From positions 372,001 to 436,000 of the forward strand of contig NZ_VFQF01000002.1 of the NCBI RefSeq assembly GCF_006717145.1: DNA of 64,000 nucleotides, in the 5' to 3' direction. This DNA comes from Humibacillus xanthopallidus. Its GTDB lineage: Bacteria; Actinomycetota; Actinomycetes; Actinomycetales; Dermatophilaceae. Below the pieces are notes generated by a model. That model did not search any database, was not told the DNA's origin, and saw only the letters and a program-made list of their open reading frames with translations. Below, one piece after another: positions 53,209-61,897 of this stretch (the first letter of the stretch is position 1; each line of letters opens with the position of its first letter). The translations under genes and the position numbers were made by a program.

Positions 53209-54150
53209 ATGGCAGCCAGGGACCAGCCGACGACGAACGACCTCAAGGAGTTCCTCACCACCCGACGCGCCAAGATCACCCCCGAGCAGTCCGGGCTCCC
53301 CCTCTACGGAGCCAACCGGCGCGTCGCCGGCCTGCGCCGCGAGGAGGTCGCGCTGCTCGCCGGGATCAGCGTCGAGTACTACACGCGTCTCGAGCGCGGC
53401 AGCGTCGGCAACGTCTCCGAGGGCGTCCTCGACGGGCTCGTCCACGCGCTCCAGCTCGACGAGGCCGAACGCGACCACCTCTACCGACTCGTGCGTGCGG
53501 CGAGCGCCCCGGCCGGCCGCGGGCCGCGCCGTGCCCCGACGCGCAGGCAGGTCCGGCCCGCCCTGCAGAGGGTCCTCGACCAGATGCTCCTGCCGGCCTT
53601 CATGCGCAACGGTCGCTTCGACGTCCTCGCCGCCAACGACCTGGGCCGGGCCCTCTACAGCCCGCTCTACGCCTTCGCCGCGGCCCACACGCCGGGCGAG
53701 CCGCCCAACAGCGCCCGGTTCATCTTCCTCGATCCCCACGCCTCCGAGTTCTTCATCGACCACGACCGGACCGCCGACGACTGCGTCGCCTTCCTGCGCG
53801 CCGAGGCCGGTCGCGACCCCTACGACAAGGCCCTCTCCGACCTCGTCGGTGAGCTGTCCACCCGGAGCGAGGACTTCCGGCGCCGCTGGGCGGCGCACGA
53901 CGTCCGCTACCACCGCACCGGGCGCAAGCGCCTGCACCACCCGCTCGTCGGTGACCTCGAGCTCGACTACGAGGCGTTCGAGCTGCCCGGCGACCCGGGC
54001 CAGCGGGTCAACGTCTACACGGCACCACCCGACTCGCCGTCCGACGCTGCGCTCAACCTCCTCGCGAGCTGGACGGCCCGGGACGGGTCGACTGCACGGG
54101 AGGACTCCGGCGACCTACCGCCGGTGCGTCGTCCCGGGGGCGACGGCTGA
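53209..54150 (+). CDS. XRE-family regulator with MmyB-like ligand domain
   Basis: Predicted 313-residue repressor/activator. The N-terminal helix-turn-helix reads RVAGLRREEVALLAGISVEY with YTRLERG, and the C-terminal domain (PAFMRNGRFDVLAANDLGRA, HDVRYHRTGRKRLHHPLVG) is the MmyB-like region that binds small ligands in many actinobacterial regulators. The ATG at 53209 begins MAARDQPTT. Divergence from the dehydrogenase/reductase pair makes those genes its likely targets. Confidence 0.9.
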   Translation: MAARDQPTTNDLKEFLTTRRAKITPEQSGLPLYGANRRVAGLRREEVALLAGISVEYYTRLERGSVGNVSEGVLDGLVHALQLDEAERDHLYRLVRAASAPAGRGPRRAPTRRQVRPALQRVLDQMLLPAFMRNGRFDVLAANDLGRALYSPLYAFAAAHTPGEPPNSARFIFLDPHASEFFIDHDRTADDCVAFLRAEAGRDPYDKALSDLVGELSTRSEDFRRRWAAHDVRYHRTGRKRLHHPLVGDLELDYEAFELPGDPGQRVNVYTAPPDSPSDAALNLLASWTARDGSTAREDSGDLPPVRRPGGDG

Positions 54151-54236
54151 CCTGACGGCACAGTTCCGCTCCCGCTCGTGGTTCCACGCGATCATCCGCC
54201 GGGCGCCGCGCAACGCCCGAGCGTGGCGATGGCGCA

Positions 54237-54932
54237 CTACCGCTGGAGCGCCTTGAGCGTCATCGGCCGGCCGCCGCTCAGGCGGTCGACCTGGACGAGG
54301 TAGAGCTCGGCGCAGGCGAGCGCGTCGGTGAGGGCCTCGTGGGCGGCATACCGGGGGAGGCCCAGGTTGGCGCGCGCCGTGCCCAGGCGCAGCGCACCGG
54401 GCGGGAGGTCCTCGCCCGCGTGGCTGCGCAGGACGCGGCTCTGCAGCTCCATCGTGTCGACGGCGGTGATCGGCAGCGGCACCCCGAGCTCGCGCTCGCA
54501 CGCCGCCGAGAGGAAGCCGGTCTCGATCACGGCGTGGTGCGCGAGCAGCACCCGGCCGGTGAGGGCCGCGGCCACACGTTCGAGGAGGTCGCGCAGGGCG
54601 ATGCCGCCCGCGAGCGCGTCGTCGGTGATCCCGTGGATCGTCGCGCTCTGCCCGACCTCGACGTCGGCGCGGCAGATCAGCTGCTCGGCGCCCGCGAGGT
54701 TGATCTGAAGCCCGTCGACCGGAACGAAGCCCACCGACAGGATGTGGTCGGCGCGCGGGTCGAGGCCGGTGGTCTCGAGGTCGAGCGCGAGCAGCGGTAG
54801 GTCGGAGACGTCAGTGCGCGGGCCGGGCGGGGCGCTCGCGAGGTAGTCGCGCACCGGTCCCGGGGGCGCCTGCTCGGCCCACCGCGCTTGCCGTGCCCGC
54901 CGCCGGTCGACCCTGAACCGCGAGAGGATCAC
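54237..54932 (-). CDS. DnaQ-like 3'-5' exonuclease
   Basis: Predicted 231-residue DEDDh exonuclease. Motif ExoI is LALDLETTGLDPRADHI, ExoII lies in VLLAHHAVIETGFL and ExoIII in AAHEALTDALACAEL. It resembles DNA polymerase III epsilon-type proteins but has no polymerase partner here. It overlaps the DUF294 gene by 4 bp (ATGA-type), a pairing also found in other bacteria, where the two are thought to act in nucleotide or signal turnover. The substrate is not known. Confidence 0.9.
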   Translation of the reverse strand: MILSRFRVDRRRARQARWAEQAPPGPVRDYLASAPPGPRTDVSDLPLLALDLETTGLDPRADHILSVGFVPVDGLQINLAGAEQLICRADVEVGQSATIHGITDDALAGGIALRDLLERVAAALTGRVLLAHHAVIETGFLSAACERELGVPLPITAVDTMELQSRVLRSHAGEDLPPGALRLGTARANLGLPRYAAHEALTDALACAELYLVQVDRLSGGRPMTLKALQR

Positions 54933-56800
54933 GTCACGTGCCCGAGCGGATGGCTGTGCAGGAGCGTCTGCTGAGCCGACCGCACGACGTGGAAAGCGTC
55001 ACGCAGGTGCCGCTTCTCGAAGCTGCTCAGCTCGCTCGGGGCGACGAAGTTGTCCGGCGGCATAGCAGCGCGAATCTGCTTGGCCTGATGGAGAAGTCGC
55101 ACGTAGCGGATGAACTCGAAGGCATCGTGCAGATCCGCCGCTGTCTCCTCCGAGAGCCCACCCGCGCCCACGGCGGCCGCCATGCGCGAGGAGGTGCTCA
55201 CCTGCGGAAGCCCCCGTGACAGTGCGTGCACCCGGGCCACCTCGACGACGGCGTGGAAGCCGCCGCGCTTGAGGTCGAGGGTGTCCTTGTGCGCGCCCTC
55301 GCGCTCGAGGACGAAGCCGCGGAAGAAGCCGAGCGGGGGCTCGTTGGCTGCGGCGTTTCTCGCCAGGTGCGCGAGGAAGCGGGTGCCGGTGGGTGCGGAC
55401 CGGCGGATCTGCGCCTGCAGCTCCTCGACGAGACCCTCGTCGCCGTGCACGGCGCGCAGGTCGAAGAAGATCGCCGACCGCAGGATCGCGTCGGGCACCG
55501 GCTCGTCGATCCACTGCGCGAAGGTGCGCTTCCACTCCCGCAGCGGCCGGCGCCACTGTGGGTTGGTCGCCATGACGTCGCCGGGGCACCGCGGGTAGCC
55601 GCAGGCGACGAGCCCGTCGACGACGAAGCGGGCGAGCGCCTCGAACCACGGCGCGTCTGCGGGGGTCGCGTCATCGCTGATGACGAGCGCGTTGTCCTGG
55701 TCGCTGCCCGGCCCCTGCTCGAGGCGGGCCTGCGACCCGAGCACCACCCAGGCGTATGCCGTCGGGCTCGGCCCCAGCTCACGCTCGGCGAGGTGGATGA
55801 GACGTTGCTCGACGGCGTCGCCGACGGCGGTGACGATGCGGCCGATGCCGTCGGCGGTCGCGTCCTCGTGGACGAGCTGGTCGATGATGCGGGGGAGTCG
55901 CTGGCTGAGCGCGACGAGGGCCTCGAGGTCGTCGGCCTTCGCGATGTCGCCGACGAGGTGGATCGGGTTCGCCCGCTCGAGCCGCATGAGGTCGGTGCTC
56001 GTCAGCATGCCGAGGGGAGCGTGCCCTCCGGCACCGCCGACGACGGGCATGTGGTGGATGTTGCGCGAGGTCATCTCGAGGATGAGCTCCATCGCGATGT
56101 CGTCGGGCCCGGCAGTGACCGGGTCGGCGGTCATCATCGCGCTGACCGGGGTGGAGGAGTCGAGGCCCGCCGCGAGCACGCGGGTGCGCAGGTCGCGGTC
56201 GGTGACGATGCCGGTGAGGCGGTCGCCGTCCACGACGAGCAGCGACGACACCTGCTCGCGGGCCATCAGCTGCGCCGCCTCGCGGACCGTCGCGTCACCG
56301 GTCGTCGTGATCGGCTCGCGCCGCACCAGGTCGCGCAGCCGGGTCTGCAGCACGGCGGTGCGGCGCTGGGCGTGCGGCATGGACTGCAGCGCGTGGCGCA
56401 GCCGGGTGGCCCGCTGCTGCGAGAAGAAGTCGCCCACGACGGGGTGCGCCGCCGCCAGCTCGTGGAAGGCGGCCGAGGGCAGCACGAGCAGGAGGGTGTC
56501 CTCGATGGCCTCGACCTCGAAGCGGGACGGTTGGCCGCCCAGCGCCGTCGTGCCGAAGGCGGTGCCCTCCCCTCCGCGGTCGACGAGCGTGCCGCTGTCG
56601 TCGGTGATCTGCACCGCGCCGCTGCGCACGACGAAGACCTCGTCGTTGCCGCGCCCCACCGACATGAGAAGGGTGCCGCGACGGGCGTAGCGGACGGTCA
56701 TTCGGCGCGCGAGCCGCTCGAGGTCGCTGCGCGGCACGGCGGCGAAGGGCGCCTGCTCGGCGAGGAAGTCCGTGACTTCGGGGATCTCGGCGTCGGCCAC
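54929..56800 (-). CDS. DUF294 signalling protein (cNMP-binding, CBS, nucleotidyltransferase-like)
   Basis: Predicted 623-residue multidomain protein. A cyclic-nucleotide-binding domain occupies about residues 10-130 (VRSGAVQITDDSG; GEGTAFGTTALGG). A CBS pair follows at about 155-275 (QVSSLLVVDGDRLTGIVTDR). A DUF294 nucleotidyltransferase-like domain spans about 290-430 (WVVLGSQARLEQGPGSDQDN), and its partner C-terminal domain runs to the end. The GS...SDQDN pattern keeps the metal-binding residues of the fold, so activity is possible. It probably senses an adenine nucleotide. Translation is coupled to the downstream exonuclease. Confidence 0.9.
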   Translation of the reverse strand: MADAEIPEVTDFLAEQAPFAAVPRSDLERLARRMTVRYARRGTLLMSVGRGNDEVFVVRSGAVQITDDSGTLVDRGGEGTAFGTTALGGQPSRFEVEAIEDTLLLVLPSAAFHELAAAHPVVGDFFSQQRATRLRHALQSMPHAQRRTAVLQTRLRDLVRREPITTTGDATVREAAQLMAREQVSSLLVVDGDRLTGIVTDRDLRTRVLAAGLDSSTPVSAMMTADPVTAGPDDIAMELILEMTSRNIHHMPVVGGAGGHAPLGMLTSTDLMRLERANPIHLVGDIAKADDLEALVALSQRLPRIIDQLVHEDATADGIGRIVTAVGDAVEQRLIHLAERELGPSPTAYAWVVLGSQARLEQGPGSDQDNALVISDDATPADAPWFEALARFVVDGLVACGYPRCPGDVMATNPQWRRPLREWKRTFAQWIDEPVPDAILRSAIFFDLRAVHGDEGLVEELQAQIRRSAPTGTRFLAHLARNAAANEPPLGFFRGFVLEREGAHKDTLDLKRGGFHAVVEVARVHALSRGLPQVSTSSRMAAAVGAGGLSEETAADLHDAFEFIRYVRLLHQAKQIRAAMPPDNFVAPSELSSFEKRHLRDAFHVVRSAQQTLLHSHPLGHVT

Positions 56801-56854
56801 GCCGTTATCGTCGCACCGCCGGCACCGGTCGCGCCGGCGACTGGTCGACCGGAC

Positions 56855-58147
56855 CTAGAGACGCTCGACACCCGGCGCCGGTGTCGCCGCACCCCGGGTG
56901 TCGAGGAAGCGGCGCGAGATGCGGGCGAGGCCGTCGACGTCGTAGCCGCGGTGGTGCTGGAGCAGGATCGTGAGGTCGGCGTGCTCCACGGCGGCGTCGA
57001 GGTCGGCGACGCTGCGCGCCGGCAGGCCCAGCGCGTCCCACTTCTCGATGAGCGGGTCGTGGAACTCGACGAGGGCTCCGAGGTCGATGAGGCGCCGGCC
57101 CACGTGCACCGCCGGAGACTCGCGCTGGTCGGCGATGTCGGGCTTGTAGGTGACGCCGAGCAGCAGCACCCGTGCACCACGCAGGGCCTTGCCGTCCTCG
57201 TTGAGGGCGTCCTGCGCCCGCCTCACGACGTAGGCGGGCATCGACGCGTTGATCTCCTGCGCGAGCTCGACGAAGCGGAACGGGTAGCCGAGGCGGGTGC
57301 GCACGTTGTGCGAGAGGTAGTTCGGGTCGATCGGGATGCAGTGCCCGCCGACGCCGGGGCCGGGATAGAAGGCTTGGAAGCCAAAGGGTTTCGTGCGTGC
57401 GGCGGCGATGGCGTCCCAGAGGTCGATGCCGAGCTCGTGGCAGAAGCGGGCCATCTCGTTGACGAGGGCGATGTTGATGTGGCGGTAGGTGTTCTCCAGC
57501 AGCTTGGCCGTCTCCGCCTCGCGGGTGCCCTTCGTCGGCACGACGGTATCGACGAAGCGGGCGTAGAAGTCGCAGGCGGCCTGCGTGCACGCCGGCGTGA
57601 GCCCGCCGACGACCTTCGGGGTGTTGCCGATGCCGTATGCCGCGTTGCCGGGGTCCACGCGCTCCGGCGAGAAGGCGAGGTGGAAGTCGGTGCCGGCGAC
57701 GAGGCCGCTCGCCTCGAGCAGGGGCCGGACGATCTCGTCGGTCGTGCCGGGGTAGGTCGTCGACTCGAGGACGACGAGCGAGCCGGGGCGCAGGTGCCGT
57801 GCGATCGTCGATGCCGCCGACCGGACTGCGGTGAGGTCTGGCCCACCCTCGTCGCCGAGCGGGGTGGGCACGCAGATGACGGTGACGGCGGCCTCAGCGA
57901 GGGCCGCGGGATCGGTCGTCGGCACGAAGCCGGCGGCCAGCATCGTGGCGACGTCCTCGTCTGAAAGGTCGTCGACGTGCGAGCGGCCGGCCGTCAACGA
58001 CGCGACGACCGAGGCGTTCGCATCGAGGCCCACCACCGCCAAGCCGGCGTTGACCGCGGCCTGCGCGAGCGGCATACCGACGTAGCCCAGACCGATGACC
58101 GCAAGGTCGTGTCGATGTCGGACCACGCGCGCGCCCGGTCCGCTCAC
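56855..58147 (-). CDS. UDP-sugar 6-dehydrogenase
   Basis: Predicted 430-residue nucleotide sugar dehydrogenase that oxidises a UDP-hexose to a UDP-uronate with NAD. The Rossmann motif is VIGLGYVGMPLAQ, the catalytic Cys lies in GPGVGGHCIPIDPNYL, and the C-terminal UDP-binding half carries VLLLGVTYKPDIADQRESPA. It is more like WbpA/UDP-GlcNAc dehydrogenases than the wecC copy 1.2 kb away, so the operon makes two different uronic sugars or one copy is specialised. Its GTG start overlaps the wecB stop (GTGA). It is the last gene of the operon before DUF294. Confidence 0.9.
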   Translation of the reverse strand: MSGPGARVVRHRHDLAVIGLGYVGMPLAQAAVNAGLAVVGLDANASVVASLTAGRSHVDDLSDEDVATMLAAGFVPTTDPAALAEAAVTVICVPTPLGDEGGPDLTAVRSAASTIARHLRPGSLVVLESTTYPGTTDEIVRPLLEASGLVAGTDFHLAFSPERVDPGNAAYGIGNTPKVVGGLTPACTQAACDFYARFVDTVVPTKGTREAETAKLLENTYRHINIALVNEMARFCHELGIDLWDAIAAARTKPFGFQAFYPGPGVGGHCIPIDPNYLSHNVRTRLGYPFRFVELAQEINASMPAYVVRRAQDALNEDGKALRGARVLLLGVTYKPDIADQRESPAVHVGRRLIDLGALVEFHDPLIEKWDALGLPARSVADLDAAVEHADLTILLQHHRGYDVDGLARISRRFLDTRGAATPAPGVERL

Positions 58148-59325
58148 ACGCTCACGAGGTCGGGGGCGGGCGCGAAGTCCGCTGCCCGCTCACCGACCCC
58201 GAGCAGCTCGGCGATGGCGGCGACGCAGCGCTCGGCAGCGCGACCGTCGCCGTAGGGGTTCACGGCCCCGGCCATCTCCGCGTAGGCGAGCGGGTCGTCG
58301 AGCAGCTCGTCGACGGCCCGGCGGATGGTCGCGCCGTCGGTGCCGACGAGCCGCACCGTGCCCGCCTCGACCGCCTCGGGGCGCTCGGTCGTGTCCCGCA
58401 TGACGAGCACCGGCTTGCCGAGGCTGGGGGCCTCCTCCTGCACGCCACCGGAGTCCGTGAGCACGACGGTGGCCCGCGCCAGGGCGTGGGCGAACTGGTG
58501 GTAGTCGAGCGGCTCCGTGAGCAGCACGTTGTCGAGGTGACCGAGGAGCGGCTCGATGACCTCACGCACGACGGGGTTGCGATGCATGGGCAGCAGCACC
58601 TGCAGGTCGGGGCGCGCGACGGCGAGGTCGCGGACGGCCGTCATGGTGGCGACCATCGGCGCGCCCCACGACTCGCGTCGGTGGGAGGTGACGAGCAGCA
58701 GGTCGCGAGGCGCCGAAGGCCCGTCGAAGAAGGCCGCGACCGCAGGGTCGGTGAACTCGACCGGCTGGGCGGTCGTCCACCGCAGCGCATCGATGACGGT
58801 GTTGCCGGTGACCGGCACGCGACTGCCGGGGATCGACTCGCGCAGGAGGTTCGCCCTGGACGTCGCGGTCGGGGCCAGGTGCAGGTCGGCGAGCGGCGCG
58901 GTGAGGCGGCGGTTGGCCTCCTCGGGGAAGGGTGACCGGATGTCGCCGGTGCGCAGCCCGGCCTCGAGGTGGACGACGGGGATCCGCTCGTAGAACGCGG
59001 CGAGGCTCGTCGCGAGCACTGTCGTCGTGTCGCCCTGCACGACGACGACTTCGGGGCGGTCCGCGCGCAGCAGCTCGGAGGTGGCCAGGACCGTGCGGGC
59101 GGTGATCTCGGCGAGGGACGCGCCGGGCGTCATCAGGTCGAGGTCGTGGGCCGGGCGGATGCCGAAGAGGGCGTTGACCTGATCGAGCATCTCGCGGTGC
59201 TGACCGGTGACGGCCACGACCGGCTCGAGGCGGTCATCTGCCTCGAGGGCGGCGACGAGGGGGGCCATCTTGATCGCCTCGGGACGGGTCCCGTAGACGG
59301 TCATGACCCGGGGACGCGCTGTCAT
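58144..59325 (-). CDS. wecB: UDP-N-acetylglucosamine 2-epimerase
   Basis: Predicted 393-residue non-hydrolysing UDP-GlcNAc 2-epimerase, which interconverts UDP-GlcNAc and UDP-ManNAc. VMTVYGTRPEAIKMAPL, VVQGDTTTVLA, HLEAGLRTGD, LVTSHRRES and the late LTDSGGVQEEAPSLGKPVLVMR (shortened here) are diagnostic. The ATG at 59325 overlaps the wecC stop. With wecC it supplies UDP-ManNAc and then UDP-ManNAcA for a surface polymer such as teichuronic acid or capsule. Confidence 0.94.
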   Translation of the reverse strand: MTARPRVMTVYGTRPEAIKMAPLVAALEADDRLEPVVAVTGQHREMLDQVNALFGIRPAHDLDLMTPGASLAEITARTVLATSELLRADRPEVVVVQGDTTTVLATSLAAFYERIPVVHLEAGLRTGDIRSPFPEEANRRLTAPLADLHLAPTATSRANLLRESIPGSRVPVTGNTVIDALRWTTAQPVEFTDPAVAAFFDGPSAPRDLLLVTSHRRESWGAPMVATMTAVRDLAVARPDLQVLLPMHRNPVVREVIEPLLGHLDNVLLTEPLDYHQFAHALARATVVLTDSGGVQEEAPSLGKPVLVMRDTTERPEAVEAGTVRLVGTDGATIRRAVDELLDDPLAYAEMAGAVNPYGDGRAAERCVAAIAELLGVGERAADFAPAPDLVSV

Positions 59326-60665
59326 CAGGCCACCGCCTCTCTGCGCCAGATGCCGCGGGTGTCGACGAGCTGACGCCCGCGCAGCTCTCCCAGGCTGATG
59401 GCGCGGAAGGCGGCGTGGTCGACGAGGAGCACGACGACCTGCGCCTCGCGCAGGGCCTCCTGCGTCGAGACGAGCTCGACGTTCGGCAGGGCGGCGAGGG
59501 TCGCCGGCAGGCGCGACACGTGCGGCTCGACGGCGAGGATCCGGGCGTCCGGGTGCTCGGCCGCGAGCGTCTCGGTGATCGCGAGGGCGGGCGACTCGCG
59601 CAGGTCGTCGATGTCGGCCTTGAAGGCCAGCCCGAGGCACGCGATCGTCACGCCCACTCCGTCGCTGTCACCAGCGCCGGCACTGTCGCTGTCACCACCG
59701 CTGTCACTGAAGCTGTCACCGAAGCCGCCGCTGTGTCCCGAGGCCGCAACCGCTTCGGCCACCTTCGTGAGCACCGTTCTCGGCCGGGCGTCGTTCGTCT
59801 CGCGGGCCGCCCGGATGAGCCGGGCCTGCTCGGGCGCCGCCGACACGATGAACCAGGGATCGACGGCGATGCAGTGGCCGCCGACGCCCGGGCCGGGCTG
59901 CAGGATGTTGACCCGGGGGTGGTGGTTGGCCATCGAGATGACCTCCCACACGTCGACCTCGAGGTGGTCGCAGATCTCCGCGAGCTCGTTGGCGAAGGCG
60001 ATGTTGACGTCGCGGAAGGCGTTCTCGGTCAGCTTCGCCATCTCCGCCGACGTGGCGTCGGTGAGCACGATCTCGCCGGCGACGAAGGTGCGGTAGAGCT
60101 CGGCGGCGCGCTCGGCGCACTCGGGCGTCAAGCCGCCGACGACGCGGTCGTTCGTGAAGATCTCGACCATGATGCGTCCCGGCAGCACCCGCTCCGGGCA
60201 GTGCGCCAGGTGCACGTCGGGGATGCCGCCCATGTGCGGCAGCTTGAGGTCGGGCCGCAGGTCCGAGATCCACTCCGAGATCCGCTCGGTCGTCCCGGGG
60301 GGCGATGTCGACTCGAGGATGACGACCTCACCGCCGCGCAGCTGGGGAGCGATGGCCTCCGTGGCCGCCCGCACGTGGCGGAGGTCGGGCTCGTGGTCGC
60401 CTCGGAAGGGGGTCGGCACGGCGATGAGATAGACCGAGGCGTGCGGCATCTCCGTCGTCGCGGTGAGCAGCCCGCGCTCGACCGCCTCGAGGATCGCCTC
60501 GTCGAGGTTGGGCTCGACGATCGGCACGCGCCCCGCGTTGATCTCGGCGACGGTGCGCGCGTTGACGTCGACCCCGACGACCCGCAGGCCGCGTCCGGTC
60601 AGCGCGGCGCAGGTCGGTAGGCCGATGTAACCGAGACCGATGACGGCGATTCCGTCGTCGAACAT
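59325..60665 (-). CDS. wecC: UDP-N-acetyl-D-mannosamine dehydrogenase
   Basis: Predicted 446-residue enzyme that oxidises UDP-ManNAc to UDP-ManNAcA. It matches E. coli WecC closely: VIGLGYIGLPTCAALTGRGL at the N-terminus, VPTPFRGDHEPD, AHCPERVLPGRIMVE and catalytic GPGVGGHCIAVDPWFIV. A Gly/Ser/Asp-rich insert of about 29 residues (encoded near 59655-59740 by imprecise repeats) sits between the central helix and the C-terminal domain, where WecC has a short linker. Its first 67 bases overlap the tail of the upstream glycosyltransferase; a GGGAGAAG ribosome site supports the ATG at 60665. Confidence 0.93.
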   Translation of the reverse strand: MFDDGIAVIGLGYIGLPTCAALTGRGLRVVGVDVNARTVAEINAGRVPIVEPNLDEAILEAVERGLLTATTEMPHASVYLIAVPTPFRGDHEPDLRHVRAATEAIAPQLRGGEVVILESTSPPGTTERISEWISDLRPDLKLPHMGGIPDVHLAHCPERVLPGRIMVEIFTNDRVVGGLTPECAERAAELYRTFVAGEIVLTDATSAEMAKLTENAFRDVNIAFANELAEICDHLEVDVWEVISMANHHPRVNILQPGPGVGGHCIAVDPWFIVSAAPEQARLIRAARETNDARPRTVLTKVAEAVAASGHSGGFGDSFSDSGGDSDSAGAGDSDGVGVTIACLGLAFKADIDDLRESPALAITETLAAEHPDARILAVEPHVSRLPATLAALPNVELVSTQEALREAQVVVLLVDHAAFRAISLGELRGRQLVDTRGIWRREAVA

Positions 60666-61897
60666 GGTGCTTCTCCCGTGGTTGGTCGTGGGCCCTCCGG
60701 GCCGGAGGGCGGGTGGTGTGCATCGGAGCTCGCGCTCGGCCCCGGCAGCGCAGGCTCGCCCTCAGCGGGTCGGCCCCGCCGGGCGAGGGCGCGGACGTGC
60801 GTCACGAACTCGTGGCCGACGGCGTTCCAGTCGTGGTGCTCGCGGGCGTAGCGGTGCCCGGCACGGCCGAGGGCGGCTCTCCGCTCGGGGTCGGCCGCGA
60901 GCTCGATGAGCGCTGCCGCCGTCGCGGCGGCGTCGCCGAAGGGCACGACGATGCCGCATCCGGCCCGCGTCACGATGTCGCGCGCCAGGGGCAGCGGGGT
61001 CGTGATGACCGGGATGCCGTGGGCCATGTACTCGATGACCTTCGTCGGCATCGAGTGCCGGTAGTTGGGGCGGTCCTCGAGGAGCGAGAGCCCGGCGAGG
61101 GCCCCGTCGAGCATCGGCAGTGCGATGTCGCTCGGCACGAAGCCGTGGTGGCGCAGGTGGCCGCTCTTCACGGCCCACGCCAGGGCCTCTGCCGTGCGGG
61201 TGTCGCGGGCCGGCCCGATGACCTCGACCGTGATCCGGCCCTTGCGCTCGACCGTGAGCCGCCGGCCGGTCTGCACGAGGGTCGCAGCGCCGCGGGGCAT
61301 CGTCACCGAGCCGAGGTAGACCGCGCGGTGGCAACCCGGCCGGGCCACCGTCTCTGGCACGCGCACGGTGTTGGGCACGACGAGGTGCTCACCGGCGAAG
61401 CGTTCGGCATAGGCGTGCTCGGCGAGGATGAGCTCGTGGTGGCGCTCCGCGTGGCGCTCGAGGGCGCGGGCTGCGGCCATCATCGGCCGGCGTGCGCGCG
61501 CCGGCACCCAGTCCTTGGTCTCGATCGAGGCGACGGTGTCCTCGTGGACGTCCCACAGTAGGTTGCGCAGCCCCAGGCCGAGCGCCGCGACGAGCAGCTC
61601 GGGGTCGTGGACGATGACGACGTCGTGGTCCACCCCTCGGGTGCGCAGGAGTGCTCGCGCCGCCTGCATCGCCTCCTTTCGGGTGCGCCCGCTCGCGTGC
61701 GGCAGGTCGACGGGCCGGAGACCGGCGACGTCTGGGAGGGGGAGATCGTGCGCGCCGAAGGGGGCGGCATACGTCACCTCGAAGCCGGCCTCGAGGAGCG
61801 AGCCGATCTCGCGGTGCCGGATGCGGGCGTCCTCGGGGTGGTGGACGACCGTCATGACGAGCGCCCGGTCGGGCTGGCCTCCGGGGCGCGCGCTCAT
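60599..61897 (-). CDS. glycosyltransferase family 4
   Basis: Predicted 432-residue GT-B glycosyltransferase. The N-terminal acceptor domain starts ALVMTVVHHPEDARIRHREI, and the C-terminal donor domain has KVIEYMAHGIPVITTPLPLA (the nucleotide-sugar-binding region) and later AREHHDWNAVGHEFV. The last 60 residues are a Pro/Ser-rich tail that overlaps wecC by 67 bases in another frame, which is unusual. The ATG at 61897 overlaps the ABC ATPase stop. It probably extends the polymer exported by the neighbouring ABC system. Confidence 0.88.
   Translation of the reverse strand: MSARPGGQPDRALVMTVVHHPEDARIRHREIGSLLEAGFEVTYAAPFGAHDLPLPDVAGLRPVDLPHASGRTRKEAMQAARALLRTRGVDHDVVIVHDPELLVAALGLGLRNLLWDVHEDTVASIETKDWVPARARRPMMAAARALERHAERHHELILAEHAYAERFAGEHLVVPNTVRVPETVARPGCHRAVYLGSVTMPRGAATLVQTGRRLTVERKGRITVEVIGPARDTRTAEALAWAVKSGHLRHHGFVPSDIALPMLDGALAGLSLLEDRPNYRHSMPTKVIEYMAHGIPVITTPLPLARDIVTRAGCGIVVPFGDAAATAAALIELAADPERRAALGRAGHRYAREHHDWNAVGHEFVTHVRALARRGRPAEGEPALPGPSASSDAHHPPSGPEGPRPTTGEAPCSTTESPSSVSVTSAYRPAPR

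Noticed and set aside
53209-54150. Palindrome-based operator assigned to the XRE regulator with confidence
   Set aside because: One occurrence of GACAGGCCCTGTC near the start is suggestive only; no second copy was found.
55226-57964. 912-codon open frame on the plus strand
   Set aside because: Antisense to the DUF294 gene and the UDP-sugar dehydrogenase, both of which are convincingly coding.
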